Shown in pieces: positions 8,276 through 16,391 of a stretch of 64,000 nucleotides of DNA (positions are counted from its first letter, which is position 1; each line of letters begins with the position of its first letter). This stretch comes from Paludibaculum fermentans (GTDB lineage: Bacteria; Acidobacteriota; Terriglobia; Bryobacterales; Bryobacteraceae), in assembly GCF_015277775.1 (NCBI RefSeq), contig NZ_CP063849.1, forward strand, positions 9,067,501 to 9,131,500, in the 5' to 3' direction. Under the pieces are notes generated by a model that saw only the letters and a program-made list of their open reading frames with translations, did no database searches and was not told the origin of the DNA. Position numbers and translations under genes: made by a program.

Positions 8276-9387
8276 ACAGGTTCAGGCTGTACTTGAAAGT
8301 ATTGCTTTAGCCTCAGGAATCGCTTCTCGTACACTTCGTAGCTGAGCCAACCCAGCAAACTGGAACCGGCCAGACCCGCCACCAACAGGGCGATCTGGCC
8401 GGTTCCTTTTTGTAAGCCCATCGCGGGATAGGAATAGTACAACGCATACGCCAGGGGCCAGTGCCAGACATACATCCCATAACTGTGGCGACCGAACCAG
8501 ACGAGCACCGGATACTCCAGAAACCCGCCGCCGCGCGGTGCGGTCACAATCACCGTCAAAACGACGGCAAACGCCACCGCAAACACGGTCAAACCGGTGG
8601 CTAAAACCGGCGGATGGAGATAGTGCGTGCCGCGGCCGGCCGCCAACACCGCCAGGCTGGCTGCACCCGTACCCCACAGTGCGGTTTTGAGCCACGGACG
8701 GACCAGCACCACCCACGATGTCTCCCGCACCAGTACGGCCGTCATGGCGCCCATCATCAGCGCGTCCGACCGCAAGATCGTATTGCGGTAGATCCAACTC
8801 GGATCCCAGCCTAACCAAATACATGATGTTCGTGCCGCAAGCACAAGTAAACAAGCAATATTGCACCATCTAAAAAGCCGTCGTGCCGGCAGCAGCCAAA
8901 CCACCACCGGCCAGGCCAGGTAGAACTGTTCCTCCACGGCCAGCGACCAGAAATGGCCTAGGATGTGCTCGAGTCGTCCATCCGCCGGCAAAGGCACCCA
9001 ATTGTTCAAGTACATCCAATAGTAGATTCGATCTGCTTGATTCGGAAGATACTTATCCCCTAAAACGACAACTGTTGGGAAGGCAAAAAGGAGCACCGTC
9101 AGAGCCGCGAAATAGAGCGGGAAGATACGCAGGATCCGCCGCATCCAAAAGGTGCTGAAGTAGTTCGGAGCCTGACGCGTATCCAGCAGAATTCCGGTGA
9201 TCAGGAAGCCCGAAAGCACGAAGAAGAGCTGCACGCCTACCCACCCGAGGCCGAGAATACCCTTCCATGGATGCATCAGGTCAGGTGCTCTAAAGTGAAG
9301 TAATAGAACAAGAAGCAGCGCAATCCCGCGCAGTCCATCCAAGGCGGGAATGTGGGCTTTCGGCGCGACACCGGAATCACCAGTCAC
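8203..9387 (-). CDS. Acyltransferase 3 (OafA/YrhL-type) membrane protein
   Basis: A 394-residue integral membrane O-acyltransferase. It has about ten hydrophobic helices and the family signatures: the N-terminal PALDGLRGIALLLVLLLHF with the His of helix 1, GVQLFFVLSGFLITGIL, FWMRRILRIFPLYF, and HFWSLAVEEQFYLAWP. These enzymes acylate cell-surface sugars such as O-antigen, peptidoglycan or exopolysaccharide; the substrate here is unknown. The C-terminal ~24 residues are read antisense to the end of etfA and are not part of the conserved core, so the tail may be a late extension of the reading frame. Confidence 0.88.
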   Translation of the reverse strand: MTGDSGVAPKAHIPALDGLRGIALLLVLLLHFRAPDLMHPWKGILGLGWVGVQLFFVLSGFLITGILLDTRQAPNYFSTFWMRRILRIFPLYFAALTVLLFAFPTVVVLGDKYLPNQADRIYYWMYLNNWVPLPADGRLEHILGHFWSLAVEEQFYLAWPVVVWLLPARRLFRWCNIACLLVLAARTSCIWLGWDPSWIYRNTILRSDALMMGAMTAVLVRETSWVVLVRPWLKTALWGTGAASLAVLAAGRGTHYLHPPVLATGLTVFAVAFAVVLTVIVTAPRGGGFLEYPVLVWFGRHSYGMYVWHWPLAYALYYSYPAMGLQKGTGQIALLVAGLAGSSLLGWLSYEVYEKRFLRLKQYFQVQPEPVQDRAFFTASVSAGTTSNRSPTMP

Positions 9388-9419
9388 GCTTGCTTAGTGG
9401 GCAGGAAAGACGAATGCTC

Positions 9420-9656
9420 TCAGCGCGGCGCGTCTTTCAGGACGCCTGGAACCCGCGGACCCGGGTGGCGCAGGCTCGACCGCGCAGGAGCGCCAAAGAG
9501 CGCAATATAGACCAACAGGCTAAGTGCAATGGCGAAGGTGCAGACGAAGGCAAGAATCACACGGCGGCCTACTCGATCCCGATAGGCATCGAGTTGATCG
9601 ATCTCGGCAATGAGCCGTTCAATCGCCCGTGACTCCTGGTCAGTGGGGAGTTCCAT
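9420..9656 (-). CDS. Small single-pass membrane protein
   Basis: A 78-residue protein with a charged N-terminal helix (ESRAIERLIAEIDQLDAYRDRVGRR) that looks coiled-coil forming, one membrane helix (about 33-53, LAFVCTFAIALSLLVYIALF), and a short basic/proline tail. The ATG at 9656 has AAGGAACGAGG upstream; a TTG ten codons earlier is less likely. It follows the DUF3106 gene by 30 bp and is probably the last gene of the sigma/anti-sigma operon. I do not recognise a family. Confidence 0.55.
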   Translation of the reverse strand: MELPTDQESRAIERLIAEIDQLDAYRDRVGRRVILAFVCTFAIALSLLVYIALFGAPARSSLRHPGPRVPGVLKDAPR

Positions 9657-9686
9657 CCCGCCCTCGTTCCTTCTAGAATGCAGCAA

Positions 9687-10172
9687 CTAAGGCGTTTCGT
9701 CCAGTAGCGCAGAGTAGTCGGATAGAATCGATTGCTCGTTCCGATTGAACTTCTTTTTGAACTGCTGGCTCTTAAGTCGATCAAGGCGTTCAGTTTGTGA
9801 CAGAGTGCGGAGAGAATCCATTTCGCTCTGCACCTTGGCCCTGCGGTTGTCATCCAGCGCATTGAACTGCTGGAACATGTCGCGGGCGCGCTGCTGATGC
9901 TCGGAGGGCAGCTTCTGGAAAGCCTCATACCGGCGCTGCAGCGCCTCCCGCTCGTCGGCCGGCAGCGCGTCCAGTCTCTGCATCCGCATCTCGGCCTGTT
10001 TGCGGCGATCGGGCGGCAGCGTCTCCAGAGTTCGTTTGCGTTGATCCTGGGGCATGCCCCGGATCCGGTCTACCGGTCCGCCGGACGGTCTCCGTGCCGG
10101 CTGGGCAAGCGCGAACAGGGGCCGGCAAATGACCATTAAAGCTATAAACTGCAGTAGCTTCAGTGGTGTCAT
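9687..10172 (-). CDS. DUF3106-type exported protein
   Basis: A 161-residue exported protein with a signal peptide ending near FALAQ. The mature part is highly charged and mostly helical, with the repeating pattern seen in DUF3106 proteins (PQDQRKRTLETLPPDRRKQ, LPADEREALQRRYEAFQ, LPSEHQQRARDMFQQFN). Its function is unknown; members commonly sit beside ECF sigma factor/anti-sigma pairs and resemble periplasmic stress sensors of the Spy/CpxP type in composition. Its start overlaps the anti-sigma stop by 4 bp, so it is translated from the same message. Confidence 0.8.
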   Translation of the reverse strand: MTPLKLLQFIALMVICRPLFALAQPARRPSGGPVDRIRGMPQDQRKRTLETLPPDRRKQAEMRMQRLDALPADEREALQRRYEAFQKLPSEHQQRARDMFQQFNALDDNRRAKVQSEMDSLRTLSQTERLDRLKSQQFKKKFNRNEQSILSDYSALLDETP

Positions 10173-10624
10173 TTGTTGCTCAACTTTAGCTGCTGCAGCA
10201 TCTCCAGATCCTGCAGGGTCTGCTCCACCTGCTGGACCTCAGTGCCGGCCATCAGGGGCTGCTGATCCTGGGGCTGTGGGGCGACGATCACGAAATACGC
10301 GGCGAGAACAGCCGCCGCGGGCAGTACAGGCTTCCAGGAGATCTCTCCCAGCCATTGCCGCAGCCGCACCTTCCAGTTCGGTCTCGCTTCGATTCGGGCC
10401 AGCAGCCTGGCGTCGAACCTTGTGTCGACCGGCCCGGGCTCCCACGCGTCGAGGGCATTCCAGACCCGCTGTTGCTCGGCGCAGAATTCTATACAGAAGA
10501 AGCAGTTGGCGATATGTTCTTCAAGTGATGCTTTGCGCAATTTGTCCAGCCGTCCGGCACAATACTCCACTAGCAACTGCGTATGGTGTTCGGATTCCAG
10601 TGGGCAACCGGGATGCTGAGTCAT
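10169..10624 (-). CDS. Zinc-finger anti-sigma factor
   Basis: A 151-residue membrane-anchored anti-sigma factor. The N-terminal cytoplasmic zf-HC2 domain has the H37-x3-C41-x2-C44 zinc motif (EEHIANCFFC). One membrane helix lies at about 97-116 (KPVLPAAAVLAAYFVIVAP), and a short periplasmic tail predicted to be helical (EVQQVEQTLQDLEMLQQL) follows. It would hold the ECF sigma factor encoded 7 bp upstream until an envelope signal releases it. Its stop overlaps the start of the DUF3106 gene. Confidence 0.88.
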   Translation of the reverse strand: MTQHPGCPLESEHHTQLLVEYCAGRLDKLRKASLEEHIANCFFCIEFCAEQQRVWNALDAWEPGPVDTRFDARLLARIEARPNWKVRLRQWLGEISWKPVLPAAAVLAAYFVIVAPQPQDQQPLMAGTEVQQVEQTLQDLEMLQQLKLSNK

Positions 10625-10631
10625 TTCCGCA

Positions 10632-11264
10632 TCAGGCGTACTGCGCCAGCCTCGCGCGCAGGCTCTCGTACGCCCGGAACAGCAGTGACTTCACCGCCGA
10701 CTCCGAACAGCAGAGCACCTTCGCGATCTGAGCATACTCCATCTCTTCGTATTTGTGCATCAGGATTGCGGCCCTTTGCTTGGCAGGTAGCTTAGCGATA
10801 GCCTCCCGCACCTCATGGAGCTTCACTCGATGCACCAGTACGGATTCCACGCTGGGCTGTCCGTCCGTCAGCCGCCGGGTCGCACCGCTCGTGCTGTCGT
10901 CCTGGAGGCTATCCTGCGACTTGAGGTTCTTCTCGTCGCGCAACCAATTGAAGGCCAGATTCGTGGCGATGCGGAACAGCCAGGTGGTGAACTTGGCGGA
11001 GGCTTCGTAGCTCAAACGCGAGCGGTAGACCCGCAGGAAGACCTCCTGGGCCAACTCCTCGGCGATGGCTTTATTTTGGACCATGCGGAATAGAAAGTTG
11101 ATGACCGGTGTCCGATGCCGTTCCAGCAACTGCGCAAAGCAGGCAGGATCCCCATCCCGCACACGCAGCATCAAGGCCGCATCGAGATCGATCGCAGCCG
11201 CAACCGCCACACCCGATTGAACCCGTCCAGGAGTGGAAGGTTGCAGAGAGATCCCGCTGGTCAT
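10632..11264 (-). CDS. ECF-family RNA polymerase sigma factor
   Basis: A 210-residue sigma-70 factor with only regions 2 and 4. Region 2 includes ELAQEVFLRVYRSR and the -10 recognition helix FTTWLFRIATNLAFNWLRD. Region 4 includes LPAKQRAAILMHKYEEMEYAQIAKVL followed by the recognition helix SESAVKSLLFRAYESLR. A 35-residue low-complexity linker rich in Ser/Thr/Asp separates them. It is the first gene of a four-gene unit (sigma, anti-sigma, DUF3106, small membrane protein) and probably controls an envelope response. I could not identify its own promoter. Confidence 0.92.
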   Translation of the reverse strand: MTSGISLQPSTPGRVQSGVAVAAAIDLDAALMLRVRDGDPACFAQLLERHRTPVINFLFRMVQNKAIAEELAQEVFLRVYRSRLSYEASAKFTTWLFRIATNLAFNWLRDEKNLKSQDSLQDDSTSGATRRLTDGQPSVESVLVHRVKLHEVREAIAKLPAKQRAAILMHKYEEMEYAQIAKVLCCSESAVKSLLFRAYESLRARLAQYA

Positions 11265-11344
11265 GCCTCTGATGACGCAAGCGAGGCTGCGCTGGTTTAC
11301 AGCAGGTAACAGAAATTCACTATCGGCCCGTCCGGTTTGGGGTA

Positions 11345-12343
11345 CTACTCTTCCTTCAAGGAACGGTCCATTAGATCATGCAGGCCTTCCCTGGGAGATT
11401 TACCCTCTCGAAGGATGGCGTACATCTGCCGGGTGATCGGAAGTTCCACACCTAGCCGCGCGGACAGGTCCATCGCCGCGTAAGTTGTCTGGACCCCCTC
11501 CGCCACCATGCGCATCCCGCCGAGAATCTCCTCCAGCTTGCCGCCCTGGCCCAACTGGTACCCGACGGTGCGGTTCCGGCTGAGCTCGCCGTTGCAGGTC
11601 AGCACCAGGTCACCAAGACCGGCCAGCCCGGCCATCGTCCGGCTCTCGCCGCCGGCCGCCACGGCCAGCCGGGTAATCTCCGCAAGACCCCGGGTGATGA
11701 GGGCGGCCATGGTGTTGGCGCCCAAACCCAGGCCGGCGCAGACGCCCGCCGCGATGGCGATCACATTCTTCAGCGAGGCCCCGATCTCGACCCCGATCGG
11801 ATCGCTGTTCGTATACAGGCGGAGCGTCGGTCCCGAGAAAGCATGCTGGACGGTTTTGGCCAGTTCCGCATCCTGGGAGGCGATGACGATGGCGGCCGGC
11901 TCGCGCCGCGCAACCTCCTTGGCGAAAGTGGGTCCGCTGAGCACCCCGATGCGAGGCGCAAAACGAGGTGCGATCTCCTCGTGGATCACTTCACTGATGC
12001 GGGCCAGCGAACCGTTTTCCAGGCCCTTGGTGGCGCTGACGAACAGCATGTCGGGATGCAGTACCGGCAGAAGCTGGCTGTAGATCTTCCTTGCGTGGTG
12101 TGAGGGCATGACGCCCAACAGCACCTCCGCCCCCACGGCGGTCGCCTGCAGGTCAGAGAGAACCTCGATGTTCATCGGCAGCGCGTTGTCGGCCAGGTAG
12201 ATGTCGTTGCGGCGCGTTGTGCGCATCCGCTCCGCCAGATCCTGCTCGTACACCCACAGCCGGACTCTCTCGAAGCGCGGCGCGAGGACGATGGCCAGGG
12301 CCGTACCCCAACTGCCTCCGCCGATGACTGCAAGATCCTTCAC
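11345..12343 (-). CDS. gpsA: Glycerol-3-phosphate dehydrogenase [NAD(P)+]
   Basis: A 332-residue enzyme that reduces dihydroxyacetone phosphate to sn-glycerol 3-phosphate for phospholipid synthesis. The Rossmann motif G8-G-G-S-W-G13 is at the N-terminus, followed by SATKGLE (103-109) and SGPTFAKEVA (136-145). The catalytic Lys192 is in GASLKNVIAIAAG, and the substrate-binding motifs GLGDLVLTC (242-250) and SRNRTVG (255-261) are present. Its ATG directly abuts the plsY stop, so it is co-translated with the enzyme that consumes its product. Confidence 0.96.
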   Translation of the reverse strand: MKDLAVIGGGSWGTALAIVLAPRFERVRLWVYEQDLAERMRTTRRNDIYLADNALPMNIEVLSDLQATAVGAEVLLGVMPSHHARKIYSQLLPVLHPDMLFVSATKGLENGSLARISEVIHEEIAPRFAPRIGVLSGPTFAKEVARREPAAIVIASQDAELAKTVQHAFSGPTLRLYTNSDPIGVEIGASLKNVIAIAAGVCAGLGLGANTMAALITRGLAEITRLAVAAGGESRTMAGLAGLGDLVLTCNGELSRNRTVGYQLGQGGKLEEILGGMRMVAEGVQTTYAAMDLSARLGVELPITRQMYAILREGKSPREGLHDLMDRSLKEE

Positions 12344-12949
12344 TTACTTCTTACCCCCAAACCGGAAGACGTTTTCGGTGCCGGCGCGCAGGCGCTGGAT
12401 GTTGGACTTGTGCCGCCAGACGACGAAGGCCCCGCAGAAGGTAACGGCCAGCATCACGGGCCACTCGGGGTGGTAGATTAGCCAGACACCCAGAGGGAAC
12501 AGGGCGGCACCCAGGATGGACCCGAGCGAAATGAAGCGCGTGACGGCGACTACCAGGACAAAGACAATGATCACCCCCAGCAAAGCAGCTGGGGCGAGGG
12601 CGAGCGCGGCGCCGGCAAAACTGGCGACGGCCTTGCCGCCCTGGAATTTCAAGAAGATCGGGAAGGCATGCCCCAGGACGACGGCCACCGCCGCGGCGGC
12701 CATCCACGACAGGTCGCCGTTCGTGAAGTGGCTCATGATCCAGACGGAGAGCCAGCCCTTGCCGATATCCAATAAGAGCGTGAGGATGCCGATGCCGCGG
12801 CCGGAGGTGCGCAGCACGTTGGTGGCGCCGATATTGCCGCTGCCCATCGACCGGACATCCTGACCCGTCTTCAGCCGTACAAGAATGTAGCCGAACGGGA
12901 CGCCGCCCAGCAGATAGGCGGCCAGCAGAATCAACAAGGGAGTGGTCAT
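12344..12949 (-). CDS. plsY: Glycerol-3-phosphate acyltransferase
   Basis: A 201-residue membrane enzyme that transfers an acyl group from acyl-phosphate to glycerol 3-phosphate, the first step of phospholipid synthesis. The three PlsY motifs are present: GSGNIGATNVLRTSG (residues 37-51), the GHAFPIFLKFQGGKAVA glycine-rich phosphate loop, and a hydrophobic C-terminal helix followed by the basic tail. About five membrane segments fit the family. It overlaps thpR by 4 bp and abuts gpsA. This links it functionally to acpP/fabF and gpsA elsewhere in the window. Confidence 0.96.
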   Translation of the reverse strand: MTTPLLILLAAYLLGGVPFGYILVRLKTGQDVRSMGSGNIGATNVLRTSGRGIGILTLLLDIGKGWLSVWIMSHFTNGDLSWMAAAAVAVVLGHAFPIFLKFQGGKAVASFAGAALALAPAALLGVIIVFVLVVAVTRFISLGSILGAALFPLGVWLIYHPEWPVMLAVTFCGAFVVWRHKSNIQRLRAGTENVFRFGGKK

Positions 12950-13509
12950 ACTTCTTGGGAGGCTTCCAGGGGATACGTCGCGAACTTGGTGTAGACGGAG
13001 CCGGTGGCGGTGGGGCGGCTCTGGTAAAGGTGGAACTCCTTGGCGGTGTACGCGCCGAAGTCGGAGTTGGGCAGGTCGGCGATCGCCTTTTTGAGAGGGA
13101 ACAGGTCCACCGTGGTCTTGATCCGGGCCAGGGTCAGATGCGGGTGGAACTCCTTGGTCTCCGGCGGCACTCCGATTTCCGTACAGGCATCGTCGCAGTC
13201 CTTGGCCAGTTGACGCAAGGCGTCGGGCGCCTGAATGCCCGCGTAAAGCACATGGGGATGATGGGGATTCGGGAACCAGCCCAACCCGCGGATCCCGATC
13301 TTCATGGCGCCAGGGCGCGGCACCTGTTTGAGGGCGTCCTTCAGCTCATCCAGCCGCTCCACCGGCCACATGCCTACAAACTTGGTGGTAATGTGCAGAT
13401 TGGAAAGCGGACTCCAGGCGATGTCCGCCTTCGGCTGCAGCAGCTTCAGCAGCAGTTCGAGGTTGCGCCGCATTTCGTAGGGCACGTCGAGACCGATGAA
13501 CAGACGCAT
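12946..13509 (-). CDS. thpR: RNA 2',3'-cyclic phosphodiesterase (2H family)
   Basis: A 187-residue 2H phosphoesterase. The two catalytic tetrapeptides are H39-I-T-T (NLHITTKFVG) and H124-L-T-L (FHPHLTLARI). The N-terminus MRLFIGLDVP is typical. Members hydrolyse 2',3'-cyclic phosphates on RNA and are also called 2'-5' RNA ligases; the cellular role is unclear. It is the promoter-proximal gene of a thpR-plsY-gpsA unit, with a 4-bp overlap to plsY. Confidence 0.9.
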   Translation of the reverse strand: MRLFIGLDVPYEMRRNLELLLKLLQPKADIAWSPLSNLHITTKFVGMWPVERLDELKDALKQVPRPGAMKIGIRGLGWFPNPHHPHVLYAGIQAPDALRQLAKDCDDACTEIGVPPETKEFHPHLTLARIKTTVDLFPLKKAIADLPNSDFGAYTAKEFHLYQSRPTATGSVYTKFATYPLEASQEV

Positions 13510-13611
13510 ATGACTTGGGACGCTCGCGGGAATCCGGGAAGGTATTTTGAGCTGTCAGCTCCCCCTTCGCCTCGCTATCCTCGTACTTAGCGTACCCTGA
13601 CGTGCTTTGAT

Positions 13612-14109
13612 ATGCATCCTCGAGTCCTGCCTCGCTCCTTCTATAAGCGGCCTACGGTGGAGGTCGCTCGCTCCCTGTTGGGCCAGATCCTGGAGTTCAA
13701 CGGCCGGCGGGGGCGGATTCTGGAAGTCGAGGCGTACCTCGGCGAAGGCGACCGGGCGGCGCACTCCCACCGCGGCATCACTCCGCGGACAAAGGTGATC
13801 TTCGGTCCTCCGGGGCATGCCTATGTCTACTTCATCTATGGGATGTACTACTGTCTGAACGTCGTGGCGGAACCGGAGGGTGTGGCGGGCGGGGTCCTGA
13901 TCCGTTCAGTGGAAGGCGCAGGCAACGGACCGGGCAAGTTGACGCGCTCGCTGGGCATCACCCTGGAACAGAACGGCTGCGATCTGACGAAAGGGCCGAT
14001 TCGAGTGCTGTCGGGGCCGCCGATCGACCATGAGGCCATTGAGGTGACGCCGCGCATTGGGATCCGACTGGATGCGCATTTGCCGCTACGGTTTGTGCTG
14101 CGCGGCTGA
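13612..14109 (+). CDS. DNA-3-methyladenine glycosylase (AAG/Mpg family)
   Basis: A 165-residue base-excision glycosylase that removes alkylated purines. Catalytic Glu40 is in ILEVEAYLGEGDRAAHS, and RSLLGQIL precedes it. The intercalating/wall segment VIFGPPGHAYVYFIYGMYYCLNVV and the later GPGKLTRSLGI and LTKGPIRV motifs match AAG. It is a little shorter than most bacterial members (about 180-200), with a trimmed C-terminus. It diverges from thpR with about 100 bp between the starts. Confidence 0.93.
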   Translation: MHPRVLPRSFYKRPTVEVARSLLGQILEFNGRRGRILEVEAYLGEGDRAAHSHRGITPRTKVIFGPPGHAYVYFIYGMYYCLNVVAEPEGVAGGVLIRSVEGAGNGPGKLTRSLGITLEQNGCDLTKGPIRVLSGPPIDHEAIEVTPRIGIRLDAHLPLRFVLRG

Positions 14110-14216
14110 TCGCATTCTCCGGCCGCGGACATTTCCACCGATTCGCCAAACTCGGCCTGAAAATCCTTGATTCCTCAGTCCGGCAGCAGTACTATGCTTC
14201 CGGGAGGATTTGCCCC

Positions 14217-14333
14217 GTGCGCACCTATCACACCCCCCAGGTCGCGGACTGGCTCCGCGAGGCCTTTGTTGTGTTCGTCATCCTGGCAGCGCTGCTGTCG
14301 CTGCTGGTATTGGTTATCCCCTCTAACGCCTGA
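14217..14333 (+). CDS. 38-residue membrane peptide
   Basis: A short frame starting with GTG at 14217, preceded by a clear GGGAGG eight bases upstream. It encodes 38 residues: a polar amphipathic start (RTYHTPQVADWLREA) and one strongly hydrophobic helix (FVVFVILAALLSLLVLVI). A tight hairpin follows its stop by 8 bp. The strong ribosome site, a clean membrane helix and the hairpin support a real gene, but I know no family and cannot confirm expression. Confidence 0.5.
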   Translation: MRTYHTPQVADWLREAFVVFVILAALLSLLVLVIPSNA

Positions 14334-14341
14334 CCTCCAGC

Positions 14342-14377
14342 GGCCGGCCGGAGTAGCTGATGGGACTCCGGCCGGCC
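14342..14377 (+). terminator. Terminator-like hairpin
   Basis: A perfect 13-bp inverted repeat (14342-14354 with 14365-14377, arm GGCCGGCCGGAGT) and a 10-nt loop, directly after the small membrane peptide gene. There is no long T run, so its efficiency as an intrinsic terminator is uncertain. Confidence 0.5.
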
Positions 14378-14403
14378 CGGCCGATTCAATTTCACATTGA
14401 GAT

Positions 14404-16377
14404 ATGCTCGGGAGCATGCTTCGCGCTGCGCTCCTGCTCTGCCTGGGTTGTGCCCTTGTCTCCGGGCAACCCGGCTGGTGGATGAACGAGCCGATCCGCT
14501 GGGTCCAGACGAATCTGCGCGAGACCGATGCGGCGATGGATACGGGCCGGCTGGCGCGGCAACTGGCCGAGATGCGGGCCAACGTCGTGCTGATGGGCAT
14601 GGGCGGGATCTGCGCGTATTATCCGACGAAAACAGAGTTCCATTACCCGAGCGCCTATCTGCCGGCGGGCAAGGATATGTTCGGCGACATTCTGCGCGAG
14701 GCGCACGCCCGACACATTCGCGTGGTGGGCCGCTACGACTTCAGCAAGACGCAGAAGGCGGTTTACGAAGCGCACCCCGAGTGGTTCTTCCAGAAGGCCG
14801 ATGGCTCGCCCGTCGTCTACAACGGCTTGTACTCCACCTGTATCAACGGTGGTTACTACCGCGGGCAGGTGATGAAGATCCTCGCTGAGGGGCTGGAGAA
14901 GTACGACGTCGACGGGCTGTTCTTCAACATGTTCGGCAACCAGCCGACCGACTACAGCGGGAACTACGTGGGTCTGTGCCACTGCGATGCCTGCAGGAAG
15001 AAGTACCGCGACGAGTATCACCGGGAGATTCCGGAGAAGCCGGACGAAATCTATCGGGAATTCCTGCAGCAGAGCGCACGGGAGGTGTCGCAGGCGATCG
15101 GCCGGCTGATTGGAGAGAAGCGCGAGCGCGCCGGGTATTTCAATTACATGCAGGAGTTCACCGACGGCATCATGTCGGAGTCGAACACCGCCGTGAACCG
15201 ACCGCTGCCGCTGTGGCCATATGCCACCAGCGACAATGTGAACCGCGCCCGCAACAGCCAGCCGGACAAGATGGCGGTGGATCTCAACATGCAGTTCGTC
15301 GATTACGCCTGGCGCTTCGCGACCGTGCCGCCGGCGGAGATTGCGCGGCGTATGTGGCAGGCGCTGGCGCACGGCGGAGCCCTGACCTTCGAGGTGAACG
15401 GCACGCTGGACCTGCAGGACCGTCAAGCCTATGAGACGGCTCGGCCCATCTTCCAGTGGGCCGCCGCGCACGAACGAGAGTACCTGGGGCTGCATAGCGA
15501 GGCGCGGGTCCTGTTGCTGACGAAGAGCGGCAGGAATAGCGCGGAAGATGCCTCCTACCGGGGCCTGTTCCGGCTGCTGAGCGAGGAACATATCCCCTTC
15601 GCGGTCTCCAACAATCTGGAATGGATCGGCGCCCACCCCTACGATCTGGTGATCGCCTCGGATTGGGCTCCCTCGCAGTTGAAGCGCTATGTGGAGCAGG
15701 GTGGCCGGCTGTTGCTGGTGAGTTCGAAGCCGCCGGAGTTTGAGGCGGCGATGGTGGTGGGGACGCAGGCGGATGTGAAGGGGTACGTTCGCGTGCGCGA
15801 TCACAGCGCCTTTCCGTCGCTGAAGTCCACTGATCTGCTGATGCTGAACGGGGGCTTTACTCAACTGGAGGCGGAAGGGGGCGTGCCGCTGACGCTGGTG
15901 CCTCCCTCCATGATTGGACCGCCCGAGAAGATCCATGTGGATATGAAAGACACCGACACTCCGGCGGTGTGGGCGCGCGCGGTGGGGCGGGGCCGGATGA
16001 CCTGGCTGCCCTGGAACCTGGGCGCGCTGTACTACCGGCTGAGCCTGCCGGCGCACGCCGCATTGTTCCGGGACCTGGTGTCGGCGCTGATGCCGAAACG
16101 GCAACTGGTGACGAACGCGCATCCCCTGGTCGAGATGACGCTCATGGAGCGGGAAGGGGAGACGCAGGTGCATCTGATCAACCTCTCAGGCCACTCGCAG
16201 ACGGCCACGTTCGAGCCCATCCCCATGCAGGGCATTGAGGTTGCGGTGGAAGGCGTCTTTCGGAAGGCCCGGACGGTGCGCGGCGCGGGTGAGTTGAAGG
16301 TGTCCGTTGTGGACGGGTATACGCGCTTCGCCGTGCCGCGGTTGGCGGACTACGAACTGGTGGTGCTGTTCCGCTGA
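14404..16377 (+). CDS. Exported GHL6-like putative glycoside hydrolase
   Basis: A 657-residue secreted protein with a signal peptide (LRAALLLCLGCALVSG). The N-terminal ~380 residues form a TIM-barrel region like the 'hypothetical glycosyl hydrolase' GHL6 and related alpha-amylase-like families: RANVVLMGMGGICAYYP, HIRVVGRYDFSKTQ, the HPEWFF segment and KYDVDGLFFNMFGNQP. A CHCDACRKKY cysteine cluster follows. The middle region (about 375-500) has a beta-galactosidase-trimerisation/amidotransferase-like fold (ARVLLLTKSGRNS, VIASDWAP, GGRLLLVSSKPP), and a beta-rich C-terminus ends the protein. Substrate and catalytic acids cannot be assigned. An alternative ATG at 14416 has GGGAGC beside it; both starts keep the signal peptide. 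Confidence 0.7.
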   Translation: MLGSMLRAALLLCLGCALVSGQPGWWMNEPIRWVQTNLRETDAAMDTGRLARQLAEMRANVVLMGMGGICAYYPTKTEFHYPSAYLPAGKDMFGDILREAHARHIRVVGRYDFSKTQKAVYEAHPEWFFQKADGSPVVYNGLYSTCINGGYYRGQVMKILAEGLEKYDVDGLFFNMFGNQPTDYSGNYVGLCHCDACRKKYRDEYHREIPEKPDEIYREFLQQSAREVSQAIGRLIGEKRERAGYFNYMQEFTDGIMSESNTAVNRPLPLWPYATSDNVNRARNSQPDKMAVDLNMQFVDYAWRFATVPPAEIARRMWQALAHGGALTFEVNGTLDLQDRQAYETARPIFQWAAAHEREYLGLHSEARVLLLTKSGRNSAEDASYRGLFRLLSEEHIPFAVSNNLEWIGAHPYDLVIASDWAPSQLKRYVEQGGRLLLVSSKPPEFEAAMVVGTQADVKGYVRVRDHSAFPSLKSTDLLMLNGGFTQLEAEGGVPLTLVPPSMIGPPEKIHVDMKDTDTPAVWARAVGRGRMTWLPWNLGALYYRLSLPAHAALFRDLVSALMPKRQLVTNAHPLVEMTLMEREGETQVHLINLSGHSQTATFEPIPMQGIEVAVEGVFRKARTVRGAGELKVSVVDGYTRFAVPRLADYELVVLFR

Positions 16378-16391
16378 GCTGTTGGGAGCGC

